Shown here piece by piece: positions 1 through 7,823 of a DNA stretch of 64,000 nt; positions within the stretch are counted from its first letter, which is position 1, and each line of letters starts with the position of its first letter. A program made the translations under genes and the position numbers. The notes beneath the pieces are model-generated. The model was given only the letters and a program-made list of their open reading frames with translations, made no database searches and had not been told where the DNA came from. The DNA comes from Anaerolineae bacterium (GTDB lineage Bacteria > Chloroflexota > Anaerolineae > Aggregatilineales > Phototrophicaceae), in NCBI GenBank assembly GCA_022820665.1, contig JAJEFB010000014.1, positions 1 through 64,000 of the forward strand, written 5' to 3'.

Positions 1-86
1 CGCGCGCCGCTAATGGCTCGTTTTTTTGTGTTATCCAATTTGTGCCTTGCGTGCGACTGTGGTTTATAAAAAATCTCTTGGGGGTA

Positions 87-104
87 CCCCCCCCCCCCCC
101 CCCC
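87..104. repeat. 18-base poly-C homopolymer
   Basis: Eighteen consecutive C bases, preceded by GGGGGTA. It lies about 300 bases upstream of the first membrane-protein gene, inside a frame that is open through to that gene. Runs this long are prone to slipped-strand length change in bacteria. It may also be an assembly or sequencing artefact, since a second long G run occurs at 12860-12874. Confidence 0.9.
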
Positions 105-335
105 GTATACATACTGTATCTATACTGTTACCAAAAAAGGGGGCAAAATGAGGGCATTTTCCCAGCATTTGAGGACACATTGCGATCCACAAAGCGCTCG
201 CGCCGAGCAACGTCCTTCCTGCTTTCGCTTAAGAATCTCATGAAAGGATACACTACTAGATCCTGTCAAACGCGGGATATTGCCAGTTGTCTGCCGGCAA
301 GCGATATAGTTATCGCCTTATTGCTTTTCTCTCAT

Positions 336-341
336 TATAAT
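336..341 (+). promoter_or_regulatory. Candidate -10 element (TATAAT)
   Basis: Perfect TATAAT about 66 bases before the ATG at 408. No convincing -35 hexamer sits 16-18 bases upstream, so the assignment rests on the -10 and its position. Confidence 0.35.
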
Positions 342-407
342 TCTCTGCCGATACCAACTTGTGTCCAGAATACGGGACGAAAGCAATTGCTTGGACTGAT
401 CTATCCG

Positions 408-2165
408 ATGGGAATGGTCCTGCTCAGTTGGCTGCTGCTGTTCTTGCTCTTCAGCGGACTGGGCTTGATAGCGCTGCGCCTGCTCGGTCACGGGCTCGGC
501 GTCGGAGTCGCTTGCTTCGACAGCTTTTGGCTGGGCTGGGCGCTGGCGCTGGCGGCGCTGCAATTATGGCATCTGCTGTTTGCGGTCGATGACCGGGCGC
601 TTGTTCTGCTGGCAATAGCCGCTGCCATTAGCCTGTACCAACATCGCCGGCGCTTCGTCCCTGAGCTTCTTCGACTGAAGAAGAATCGCGCTTTTCTGCT
701 GCTGCTGCTGGTCGCGCTGTTGTGGATGTCGAACCGCGCCATAGAAATGCCTGACGAATCCGATACCGGCTTCCGCGATATCCAGGCAGTCATGTGGATG
801 GATTCCTATCCCATTGTTCCCGGGCTAAACAATTTATTCTCGTCTTTGGCTTACAACCACTCCGTCTACTTGTACCATGCCTTGCTGGACACTTCGATTT
901 GGTCGGGGCGCTCCTATCATATTGCGACAGGACTGCTGCTGACAGTCATGCTGGCTTATTCACTGCGCTCAGCCCTGAAACTTTTCCGATGCCGCGCGCA
1001 AGAGCGAGCGCGCTGGGCTTGGATCTTCGCTACGCTTATCATGCCCTTCCTATTCTTGTCCGCGGTCGGGCGAGGAAGCATTTCGCATTTCTTGACCGAC
1101 CCCACCGTGGATTTGCTAGGCATACTAGCCTTGATCTGGTTGCTGGACTTCTTGCAAGACGCCGATGCAGAGGTCAAGACGGCTTCCTGCCAGGTCCTTC
1201 GTCTGTCGATTGTTATCCTGGCTGGATTTACCATCAAACAGACATTTTGGGTATTCGGCGCCGGCTTGGCCGGGCTCGTCATAGTTGTTTGGATCCGCAG
1301 GACAGGCGGCTTGACAAACCTTGGCCGATTGACGCGCCTGTCCCGGCCAGTGCTGCTGATTGCCGTCATATTCGCAGGACCCTGGATGCTGCGCGGGGTT
1401 GTGACCAGCGGATATATCGCCTATCCCCATGCCATCGGCAGGATCGAGGTCGATTGGGCGGAACCGCCCGATCTCATCGCGCATCGGCAGCGACAACTGG
1501 CGACCAATACTCGTCGTCGTTATGGCGATCCCGATATCGTGCTTATGACTTGGGACTGGGTCGGACCATGGTTCGACGGCATCCGAAGCAACGTGAAGGA
1601 TTTCGCGCTTCCGGTTGCCTTGACCATGTCGGGACTGTTCTTATATGCGAGCGCTCGAGCGCGACGGCGAGCCGGAGAAAGTCGAGCGGGATTGGGCTTA
1701 TGGGTCTTCGCTCCGCTGCTGATCATGCTGGTGTTCTGGTTCCTCAGTCTGCCAAACCTCAAATACGTGCGATACATCTTTTGGAGCGGCGCCGCGCTTT
1801 CATGGTTGCTCGCCATGCTGTCATGGACTAGCATCTCATGGCGCTCGCGCGTCTCAATAATTTACGCGGTTTTGGGGATCTGTCTGGCATACTTTATGTA
1901 TTTGATCGTGGCGCAGCGAGATTTCCCGGTACCAGCCGCTCCCGGCGATGGCTTCTATGAGCATCCCTTGCCGCCGGTTAAAGTCTATGAAACAGCCAGC
2001 GGATTGCAACTGAACGTGCCCGACAGCCATATCCATCAATGTTGGCAGATTCCCTTGCCATGCACGCCTTTTCCGCGGGCAGGCGTTTTCGCTCGTGTGC
2101 CAGGACAGATCCAGCACGGTTTCGGATTCAGCGCCGTCGAAGATCTGGAGATTCCTGATGATTGA
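408..2165 (+). CDS. Polytopic membrane protein, GT-C/LIC_10190-like
   Basis: A roughly 585-residue integral membrane protein with about ten hydrophobic segments. Early in the protein a soluble loop carries PDES followed by an aromatic stretch. The C-terminal periplasmic tail contains a Cys-rich CWQIPLPCTPFP segment and ends in an acidic tail. This layout (acidic loop after the first helices, PCTP-type tail) resembles the LIC_10190 membrane family and GT-C glycosyltransferases using lipid-linked sugars, but I recognise the family only tentatively. ATG codons at 408 and 414 are both possible, and no clear Shine-Dalgarno precedes either. The frame is open upstream to 42 across the poly-C run, but that extension does not look like protein. 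The next gene follows within about 50 bases. Confidence 0.6.
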   Translation: MGMVLLSWLLLFLLFSGLGLIALRLLGHGLGVGVACFDSFWLGWALALAALQLWHLLFAVDDRALVLLAIAAAISLYQHRRRFVPELLRLKKNRAFLLLLLVALLWMSNRAIEMPDESDTGFRDIQAVMWMDSYPIVPGLNNLFSSLAYNHSVYLYHALLDTSIWSGRSYHIATGLLLTVMLAYSLRSALKLFRCRAQERARWAWIFATLIMPFLFLSAVGRGSISHFLTDPTVDLLGILALIWLLDFLQDADAEVKTASCQVLRLSIVILAGFTIKQTFWVFGAGLAGLVIVVWIRRTGGLTNLGRLTRLSRPVLLIAVIFAGPWMLRGVVTSGYIAYPHAIGRIEVDWAEPPDLIAHRQRQLATNTRRRYGDPDIVLMTWDWVGPWFDGIRSNVKDFALPVALTMSGLFLYASARARRRAGESRAGLGLWVFAPLLIMLVFWFLSLPNLKYVRYIFWSGAALSWLLAMLSWTSISWRSRVSIIYAVLGICLAYFMYLIVAQRDFPVPAAPGDGFYEHPLPPVKVYETASGLQLNVPDSHIHQCWQIPLPCTPFPRAGVFARVPGQIQHGFGFSAVEDLEIPDD

Positions 2166-2217
2166 TGACTTTTTGCCGATCTAGCAAAATGCAGGTCGCT
2201 TGAAACGGGCTCTTTGC

Positions 2218-2688
2218 ATGTCAACGATTATTACGCTCCTGATAAGCATTGTATCCATCATGTTTCTGCGCGCATGTTTGGTTACTTTGGGATATTACAA
2301 GGAGCCAATTCTAACGGCTTTTCAGCAGTACGGCGACGAAGTGGGCTTCAGTCCCCTGTTCGAGGCTATCATGTGGGCAACGACGCTCGCCTATCTCATT
2401 TTTATTCTTTTGGTGCCTTCCTCATTTCTGATCCTGCTGGGGATCATCGCCTTTGTGTCCTACGTCATGCTCTATTGGAAAGTCAAAGACAACATTATGA
2501 ACTATCCGGAAGTCTTTTTGCGTTTCCCGCGCTGGTATCGCGATATTGTTGATCATACCTCGCGCGAAGAACGGCGGAAGCTATCATATATGTGGCTCGG
2601 ATTGCCCCTGCGGACAAGATTGCTCTATAACGCTCAACACAACGAGTTTCGCAAATGGGTGGAATTAGTGGTTTTGTCGGTCGCTTAA
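2218..2688 (+). CDS. Small membrane protein, unknown function
   Basis: About 156 residues. The N-terminal half has two to three hydrophobic segments (roughly residues 3-25, 48-72 and 75-90). The C-terminal half is basic and soluble, rich in Arg, Trp and Tyr, probably cytoplasmic. I do not recognise a family. A TTG at 2200 would add six residues, but ATG 2218 gives a more natural hydrophobic start. It follows the preceding membrane protein by about 50 bases in the same direction, so the two may be co-transcribed. A hairpin with a T run lies just downstream (2735-2770). Confidence 0.55.
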   Translation: MSTIITLLISIVSIMFLRACLVTLGYYKEPILTAFQQYGDEVGFSPLFEAIMWATTLAYLIFILLVPSSFLILLGIIAFVSYVMLYWKVKDNIMNYPEVFLRFPRWYRDIVDHTSREERRKLSYMWLGLPLRTRLLYNAQHNEFRKWVELVVLSVA

Positions 2689-2734
2689 TGAGGGGATGAC
2701 GATTGACCGCGGCTCGCTTCTGTCCCCAATAAAA

Positions 2735-2762
2735 GAGCGGCTCGACGAGACCTTGGCCGCTC
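2735..2762. terminator. Bidirectional intrinsic terminator
   Basis: A perfect 7-bp stem, GAGCGGC and GCCGCTC, with a 14-base loop. On the minus strand it is followed directly by TTTTATT and would end the gltX/tRNA-Gln transcript. On the plus strand ACATTTTT follows and could end the small membrane-protein transcript. Confidence 0.65.
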
Positions 2763-2771
2763 ACATTTTTG

Positions 2772-2843
2772 CTGGGAGACCTGGACTCGAACCAGGAATG
2801 GCGGATCCAGAGTCCGCTGTTTTGCCAATTAAACTATCTCCCA
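2772..2843 (-). tRNA. tRNA-Gln (anticodon CUG)
   Basis: A 72-base cloverleaf read on the minus strand: a 7-bp acceptor stem TGGGAGA/TCTCCCA, a D arm with GTTT/AAAC, an anticodon stem GCGGA/TCCGC around CTCTGGA with anticodon CTG (reads CAG), and a T arm CCTGG-TTCGAGT-CCAGG. The discriminator is G, and CCA is not encoded (CAA follows). It lies about 94 bases after gltX in the same direction and directly before an intrinsic terminator. In bacteria lacking GlnRS, a non-discriminating GluRS first charges tRNA-Gln with Glu, so this neighbour relationship is suggestive. Confidence 0.93.
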
Positions 2844-2937
2844 CTGCGTCGACAGAAGCCTATCACAAGGGCTGTTGCTTGACAAGCCCACCGCCTCTGC
2901 CTGTCGGCAAGAGCAAGGACTCGCGGGCAGCGCCGCT

Positions 2938-4422
2938 TCATTGAAGCGAATCGCAAGCCAGCTTGATTCGACGGATAGACTCCGCTTTGCCCAGGATCTC
3001 CATCGTTTCGAATGTCGGTGGCGAAACGCGCTGGCCCGTCACGGCGGCGCGCAGCGTGCCGAAAACCTGGCCATTCTTGTACCCGATTTCCTTGGCGAGA
3101 TCCTTGAAGGCGGCGTACTGACGTTCGTGGCTGAAATCGGACAGACTTTCGATGACGGGGATCGATGCTTCCAGCACCTGCCTTGTCGCGTGACGGTCCA
3201 TCTTCTTCTGAAAAAGTATCTCGGCGGCAGGGGCTGCGAAACAGTCCCAGTCGTCAAAGAAAAAACCGGCCATGGCAATCACATCGTTTAGCGTTTTCAG
3301 CCGGACCTGCAAGACCGGCACGACTCTGCGCAAACGCGCCTCATCCACGTCGTATCCGGCGCCTTGCAGCACCGGTTTGAGCAATCCGGCCAGGTAATCA
3401 ACATCCGCGGACTGTATATATTGGCCGTTTAGCCAATGCAGCTTCGCAATAGGATAGGCGCTGTTGGCGGGATTGACCTCCGTCAAGTCGAAGCGCTCGA
3501 TGGCTTCCGACAGGGAAAAGACCTCGCGATCGTCACCGAAATTCCAACCGATATTGGTCAAGAAATTGAGGATGGCTGCCGGAAGATAACCAGCGTCGAT
3601 AAACTCGTGAACGAGAATGGGCACGCTGGTTCCGTCGGCGGTGGCGAATCTTTCCTTCCGTTTGCTCAGCTTTCCTTTGCCATTGGGATTGAGCAGAACC
3701 GGCAGGTGGGCAAAATGAGGCTTTTCCCAGCCCAATGCCTCCCAGATCTTCAGGTGCAGCGGGAACGAGGGAAGCCATTCCACCGCCCGCGTGATGTGCG
3801 AGATCTTCATATGATGATCGTCAACAATGTGGGCAAGATGGTAAGTTGGGAAGCCGTCTGATTTGAGCAGCACGGCATCCTGCAACTGTTCATTGTCGAA
3901 GGTCACTTCGCCGCGAATCATGTCGTAACCGCTAGTCTTCCCCGTCAGCGGCATCTTGAATCGAATAACATAGTCTTTGCCTTCAGACTCCAAACGCTTC
4001 GCGGTAGCCGGGTCTAAATCCCGGTAGCGGCGGTCGTAGCCGCTGCCGGCTTCCCGCATTTGCGCCAACTCTTCCGCCGTGGCAAAGCACTTGTAAGCCT
4101 GTCCCTTCTCGACCAGCCAATGCGCCCAAGTTTGGTAGAGCTCCAGGCGCTGCGACTGAATGTATGGACCGAACGGTCCGCCTTGCCGCGGTCCTTCGTC
4201 GACATCCATTCCCAACCAATCGAAAGCGTCTTGAATCATTTCAATAGCGCCGGGCACAGAGCGTTTCCGGTCCGTATCTTCAATGCGCAATATAAACTGG
4301 CCACCGTGTCGACGGGCGAAGAGCCAGCCGAAGAGGGCGGAACGGATGCCTCCTATATGTTGAGGACCCGTTGGGCTGGGCGCGTAGCGAGTACGAACCT
4401 GTCGGCGATCACTTGAAGTCAA
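2938..4422 (-). CDS. gltX: Glutamyl-tRNA synthetase
   Basis: A cytoplasmic class I aminoacyl-tRNA synthetase that attaches glutamate to tRNA-Glu, and in many bacteria also to tRNA-Gln. At 494 residues it has the normal bacterial length. The Rossmann-fold signature PSPTGPQHIGG lies near residues 16-26 and the KMSKS-type loop KLSKR at about 251-255. The C-terminal third fits the anticodon-binding helical domain. The gene lies 44 bases after rodA in the same direction and is followed by tRNA-Gln(CUG) and a terminator. It therefore appears to be the last protein gene of the shape/division run. Whether the enzyme is discriminating cannot be told by eye. Confidence 0.96.
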   Translation of the reverse strand: MTSSDRRQVRTRYAPSPTGPQHIGGIRSALFGWLFARRHGGQFILRIEDTDRKRSVPGAIEMIQDAFDWLGMDVDEGPRQGGPFGPYIQSQRLELYQTWAHWLVEKGQAYKCFATAEELAQMREAGSGYDRRYRDLDPATAKRLESEGKDYVIRFKMPLTGKTSGYDMIRGEVTFDNEQLQDAVLLKSDGFPTYHLAHIVDDHHMKISHITRAVEWLPSFPLHLKIWEALGWEKPHFAHLPVLLNPNGKGKLSKRKERFATADGTSVPILVHEFIDAGYLPAAILNFLTNIGWNFGDDREVFSLSEAIERFDLTEVNPANSAYPIAKLHWLNGQYIQSADVDYLAGLLKPVLQGAGYDVDEARLRRVVPVLQVRLKTLNDVIAMAGFFFDDWDCFAAPAAEILFQKKMDRHATRQVLEASIPVIESLSDFSHERQYAAFKDLAKEIGYKNGQVFGTLRAAVTGQRVSPPTFETMEILGKAESIRRIKLACDSLQ

Positions 4423-4466
4423 ATCTGTCTCCCTTTGAGTTGCGGCATAAAAAACGTCAGTATCGA

Positions 4467-5567
4467 TTAGACGTTAATCCGCCGGCGACGGGCGATAACG
4501 CTTTGCACCAATCCGATACCCACCATGGTGAAGAGAAGCGACGTGCCTCCCGAGCTGACGAATGGCAAGGTCAAACCCGTTACCGGCAGCAGAGCCAGGT
4601 TCATGCCGATTGAAACGACGGACTGGAAGAATATCATGGCGGCGACGCCGTAGCAGATCATACTGCCGAGCGGGTCGCTCGCTTCGCGGGCGCCTTTTAG
4701 AATGCGCGACAAAACCAGGCTGAGCAGTCCGATAACCGCTATGCCACCGACCATCCCGAATTCGTGGGCGATAACGCTGAAGATAAAGTCCGTGTGTCGC
4801 ACGCGGAGGAAGCGCCCGGTATTTTGCGGACCTACGGCGTATCCTTTGCCCAAGACGCCGCCTGACCCGATGCTGATCAAGGCTTGGTCGATATTATAAG
4901 CGGCGTCGGGATCGCTATCCGGGTTGATAAAGAGTTCGATTCGCGATCGCTGATACGGCTCCAGTTGCGTGAACACAATCGGCAGCAGTACCAGCCCAAC
5001 TGCAACGAACATCGCAATGTGCCGCAGGCGGAATCCCGCCGACCAAATCATCACAGCCCAGATGAAAAGAAACACAATTGTTGTACCGAGGTCAGGTTGC
5101 AAGAAGATCAAAGCGGCGGGAATCGCAACGTGCGCCAGGGAGCGGAAGACGGCAGACAATTGTCCGAGATTCTGGTAGCGGTCGGCCAGATGCTGCGACA
5201 GGGTGATGATCAAAATGATCTTGCCGATTTCTGAAGGCTGAATCCGGATGCCGATGTTTAACCAGCGCTGCGCGCCACCCGCGCCCTCGACGCCGAAGAC
5301 GCGGACCAGGAGCAGAAGAATGATCATAACGGCGTAGAGCCAAATGCTGATCCCGCCCAATAGTCGGTAGTCGATGGTTGCCATCACCGCGATGGCGATG
5401 AAACCGATAATGGCGTAGTTAATCTGGTCAGGGACGCGACTAATGATATCATCGTCGATAGCGTCTTGCGTTGCGCTCGCGATCATCATTATGCCGAAGA
5501 CGACCAATACCAATGTGGTAACCAGTAGTACAGGATCAAAGCGTCGAAGTATTCCTCTGGCTTCCAT
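4467..5567 (-). CDS. rodA: SEDS peptidoglycan polymerase RodA
   Basis: The SEDS-family glycosyltransferase of the elongasome, which polymerises lipid II together with PBP2 in the membrane. It has 366 residues and about ten transmembrane segments. The conserved central loop GGVLGKGYAVGPQ is followed by the RVRHTDFIFSVIAHEFG block typical of RodA/FtsW, and the C-terminal segment GLTLPFVSSGGTSLL is also typical. RodA is favoured over FtsW because the gene lies in a run with mreBCD and a PBP2. A TATAAT (5604-5609) lies about 36 bases upstream, so rodA-gltX may have its own promoter in addition to read-through from minE, 175 bases upstream. Confidence 0.92.
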   Translation of the reverse strand: MEARGILRRFDPVLLVTTLVLVVFGIMMIASATQDAIDDDIISRVPDQINYAIIGFIAIAVMATIDYRLLGGISIWLYAVMIILLLLVRVFGVEGAGGAQRWLNIGIRIQPSEIGKIILIITLSQHLADRYQNLGQLSAVFRSLAHVAIPAALIFLQPDLGTTIVFLFIWAVMIWSAGFRLRHIAMFVAVGLVLLPIVFTQLEPYQRSRIELFINPDSDPDAAYNIDQALISIGSGGVLGKGYAVGPQNTGRFLRVRHTDFIFSVIAHEFGMVGGIAVIGLLSLVLSRILKGAREASDPLGSMICYGVAAMIFFQSVVSIGMNLALLPVTGLTLPFVSSGGTSLLFTMVGIGLVQSVIARRRRINV

Positions 5568-5603
5568 GCCCAGGTTCGTCCAAGCCTAACCGATGGAACG
5601 CTT

Positions 5604-5609
5604 ATTATA
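5604..5609 (-). promoter_or_regulatory. Candidate -10 for rodA-gltX
   Basis: TATAAT on the minus strand inside the 175-base minE-rodA gap, with a predicted leader of about 30 bases before the rodA ATG. No good -35 is visible. Confidence 0.4.
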
Positions 5610-5742
5610 GCTGAGGCTGTACAAAGAGACAGGGTATGCTCGGCGCGCCGCGCGAGAACACACCGGGCTCATGCCGGTGGTCACTTGAGGAGAGTTTCCA
5701 ATTCGTCACAAATCACGATCAATCGTCGATTGAAGCGAGGCG

Positions 5743-6180
5743 TCAGTTCTTGTTCTCTTTTTCCTCTTCGTCGGCGCCTTTCCCATCATCCGAGGTAGCA
5801 GCCGCGTCTTCAGCGTCGTCGTCCGCTGATTTTCCTTCATCAACCGAGCCCGCTGTTTCGTCCGCGGGCCTGTCCGAGTTATTTTCGTGAGAATCCATGA
5901 TAGTTTCCGGGCTGGGAGGCACGGTCTGTTTGACAACCGGGATCTGGGCGACCAATTTGCTATGATTGCGGTCGCGCTGCTCCAGCGCGATTTCAACACG
6001 ATCTTTGTCAATGACAACGTATTTGACGATGACGGCGAGGATATCGCGCTTCATTTCTTCCAGCCGCTCGGGCGGCAAGTTGATGCGATCGTGCTGCAAT
6101 ACGAAACGCAATCTGTCTTTTGCCGTCTTGCCAGATCCTTTTCTGGGGCGTCCAAACAAGCGGTTCAGTAGACTCGTCAT
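5743..6180 (-). CDS. minE: MinE with long acidic C-terminal tail
   Basis: The topological-specificity factor that stimulates MinD ATPase and drives MinCD oscillation. Residues 1-85 match MinE: an amphipathic membrane-targeting start (MTSLLNRLFG), AKDRLRFVLQHDR, the PERLEEMKRDILAVIVKYVVID core, and a basic strand ending near PVVKQ. Residues 86-145 form an extra tail very rich in Asp, Glu, Ala and Ser, with almost no hydrophobics, so it is likely disordered. Typical MinE is 80-90 residues. The Shine-Dalgarno AAAAGGATC sits about 8 bases before the ATG. It is 52 bases downstream of minD in the same operon. Confidence 0.93.
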   Translation of the reverse strand: MTSLLNRLFGRPRKGSGKTAKDRLRFVLQHDRINLPPERLEEMKRDILAVIVKYVVIDKDRVEIALEQRDRNHSKLVAQIPVVKQTVPPSPETIMDSHENNSDRPADETAGSVDEGKSADDDAEDAAATSDDGKGADEEEKENKN

Positions 6181-6198
6181 GAGAAGATCCTTTTCTGG
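6133..6198 (-). repeat. 14-base direct repeat spanning the minE start
   Basis: The same 14-mer (AGATCCTTTTCTGG on the plus strand) occurs at 6133-6146 and 6185-6198, 52 bases apart. The outer copy provides the minE Shine-Dalgarno. The inner copy encodes part of the basic residues near positions 12-16 of MinE. Confidence 0.6.
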
Positions 6199-6232
6199 TA
6201 ACTGATGTCGGAGCAGCCGTCAGGCATCTATG

Positions 6233-7030
6233 CTAGCGACCATCGAGAAACCGCATTAGCCGCTTGAAGAAACCGGGGTTTTCTTCAAGATTCATAAAAG
6301 GCACGTCTTCACCGGTGATTCTGCGGGCGACGTTGGTAAAAGCCATTCCGGCGCGCGAACCCTCGTTTAGCGTGACGGGAACGCCACTGTTGGACGCGGA
6401 AAGCACAGATTCGTCCTCTGGGATGATGCCAATAATCTCCAGCGACAAGATATCGAAGACGTCGTCCGCGGAGAGCATTTCGCCTTTGTTGACCATCTCG
6501 GTCTTGAGGCGGTTGATGATAAGACGACCCGGTCCCTTGTCGGCGGCTTCTATGAGACCGATGATTCGGTCGGCGTCACGGACAGCAGAGACTTCCGGAT
6601 TGGTGACGATAAGGACTTCGTCGGCAGGTTCCAGCGCGTTACGGAATCCACGTTCGATGCCGGCTGGGGAGTCAATAATGACATAATCGTGATCTTCGCG
6701 CAGTTTGTCCGTGAGTTCCACCATATCTTTAGGGCTAACTGCCATTTTGTCGCGGGTTTGGGCGGCCGGGATAAGAAAAAGGTCCTCGAACTTCTTATGT
6801 TTGATCATAGCTTGCCGCAGTTTGGCGCGGCCTTCCACGACGTCTACGAGGTCGTAGACGATGCGGTTTTCCAAGCCCATGATGACATCCAGGTTGCGCA
6901 AGCCGATATCGGCGTCAATAACGACAACTTTTTTGCCGAGGTTTGCCAGCGATATCCCAAGATTGGCTGTGGCGGTGGTCTTGCCAACGCCGCCCTTGCC
7001 AGATGTAACGGTTACTACCTTACCTCCCAT
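6233..7030 (-). CDS. minD: Septum site-determining ATPase MinD
   Basis: A ParA/MinD-family ATPase that binds the membrane and recruits MinC. It has 265 residues. The deviant Walker A motif GKGGVGKTT lies at about 11-19, followed by VVVIDADIGLRNLD (switch region), DYVIIDSPAG (Walker B) and the C-terminal amphipathic helix GFFKRLMRFLDGR used for membrane binding. A strong Shine-Dalgarno (AAAGGA) precedes the ATG. It lies 18 bases after minC and 52 bases before minE. Confidence 0.97.
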   Translation of the reverse strand: MGGKVVTVTSGKGGVGKTTATANLGISLANLGKKVVVIDADIGLRNLDVIMGLENRIVYDLVDVVEGRAKLRQAMIKHKKFEDLFLIPAAQTRDKMAVSPKDMVELTDKLREDHDYVIIDSPAGIERGFRNALEPADEVLIVTNPEVSAVRDADRIIGLIEAADKGPGRLIINRLKTEMVNKGEMLSADDVFDILSLEIIGIIPEDESVLSASNSGVPVTLNEGSRAGMAFTNVARRITGEDVPFMNLEENPGFFKRLMRFLDGR

Positions 7031-7048
7031 GCCATATCCTTTCCCGGA

Positions 7049-7732
7049 CTATCTTCTGGCTTCTACAACTATCTGATTGTCACGGATCAGCGCCACTTCT
7101 GGCACAACATGTCTGCGCTTGCCGGCGGGCGAAGTCACGATATAGCCGGCAATGCGCAATTGGCTGGGACTCATCTCGAGGGCGCAAACGACGGCGGATT
7201 GGTCGCCATCGGCGCCGGCATGCGCCGTACCTCGCAACTTGCCCCAGACGATGATGTCGCCCGCAGCAATAACCTGTGCGCCGGGATTGACATCGCCAAA
7301 CACCACGACATGCCCCTCGCTATGGACTATGCGCCCGGAGCGTAAAGTCCGACGGACCAATACGCCCCATGTTCCTGTTTCTTCGGGGTCAACAGGCAGT
7401 GTCTCTTGCTTTTCCGTCGTCGCCGCGCGATTGTTCGAGTCGGTCTTCAGGTCGAGCGCGAGCGCCGATTCCCTCGTCGTGTCGCTGTCGCTCAACACCA
7501 GGGATAGCGTTAGCCCCCGGCGTTCCAGCAAGGCTTTCAGCGAACTAAGTTCATACTTGGGCACAGGGCGCGTTCCGAGTTCTACAGTGATGGCGGCGCC
7601 AGCAAAAAAATCGACGCGGTCGTCTATGCGGGAAGCCAGGTGATCGGTGACAGATTGCCAATTCTCAGTAGGACTGAGGCTGATCAGCAAACCGTCCTTG
7701 ACGCCTTTGATCGCAATCAGTTCGTCTTGCAT
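7049..7732 (-). CDS. minC: Septum site-determining protein MinC
   Basis: An inhibitor of FtsZ ring assembly. It has 227 residues. The N-terminal domain (about 1-105) has the MinC_N alpha/beta pattern. A variable linker covers about 106-125, and the C-terminal beta-helix domain covers about 126-220 with the signature RSGRIVHSEGHVVVFGDVNPGAQVIAAGDI, IVWGKLRGTAHAG and a final strand ending QIVVEA. The first gene of a minCDE block, in the order seen in other bacteria. No strong Shine-Dalgarno is seen, and there is a 91-base gap after the preceding membrane-protein gene. Confidence 0.95.
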   Translation of the reverse strand: MQDELIAIKGVKDGLLISLSPTENWQSVTDHLASRIDDRVDFFAGAAITVELGTRPVPKYELSSLKALLERRGLTLSLVLSDSDTTRESALALDLKTDSNNRAATTEKQETLPVDPEETGTWGVLVRRTLRSGRIVHSEGHVVVFGDVNPGAQVIAAGDIIVWGKLRGTAHAGADGDQSAVVCALEMSPSQLRIAGYIVTSPAGKRRHVVPEVALIRDNQIVVEARR

Positions 7733-7823
7733 TCTGTTTCACATCCAGCTTGGTGATGGAAGCGCCGCTACCTAAAAACAACTATACTCGTTTTTGCGTT
7801 CCGCGCGAACGTCAGAGGGCGCA

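Larger units (their letters stand above)
1..407. other. Upstream region with no assigned gene
   Basis: Non-coding stretch before the first recognisable gene. It holds five G, then TA, then an 18-base C run (87-104), a TATAAT hexamer at 336-341 and a 12-base palindrome at 381-392. A plus-strand frame stays open from a GTG at 42 into the gene starting near 408, and the C run would be read as polyproline. The implied 122-residue peptide is low in hydrophobic order and does not look like a protein, so I treat it as leader sequence. Confidence 0.5.

Noticed and set aside
42..407. N-terminal extension of the first gene through the poly-C run
   Set aside because: The implied residues have no membrane or domain pattern, and the usual family start is near 408. 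Kept only as an observation.
794..1831. A 345-codon plus-strand frame inside the first membrane-protein gene
   Set aside because: It lies in another frame of the polytopic gene and is rich in Arg, Ser and His with no protein-like pattern. The frame with helices is the real one.
5650..5700. CACCGG/CCGGTG hairpin after minE as a terminator
   Set aside because: The stem is real (6 bp), but no T run follows on the minus strand, so I do not call it a terminator.
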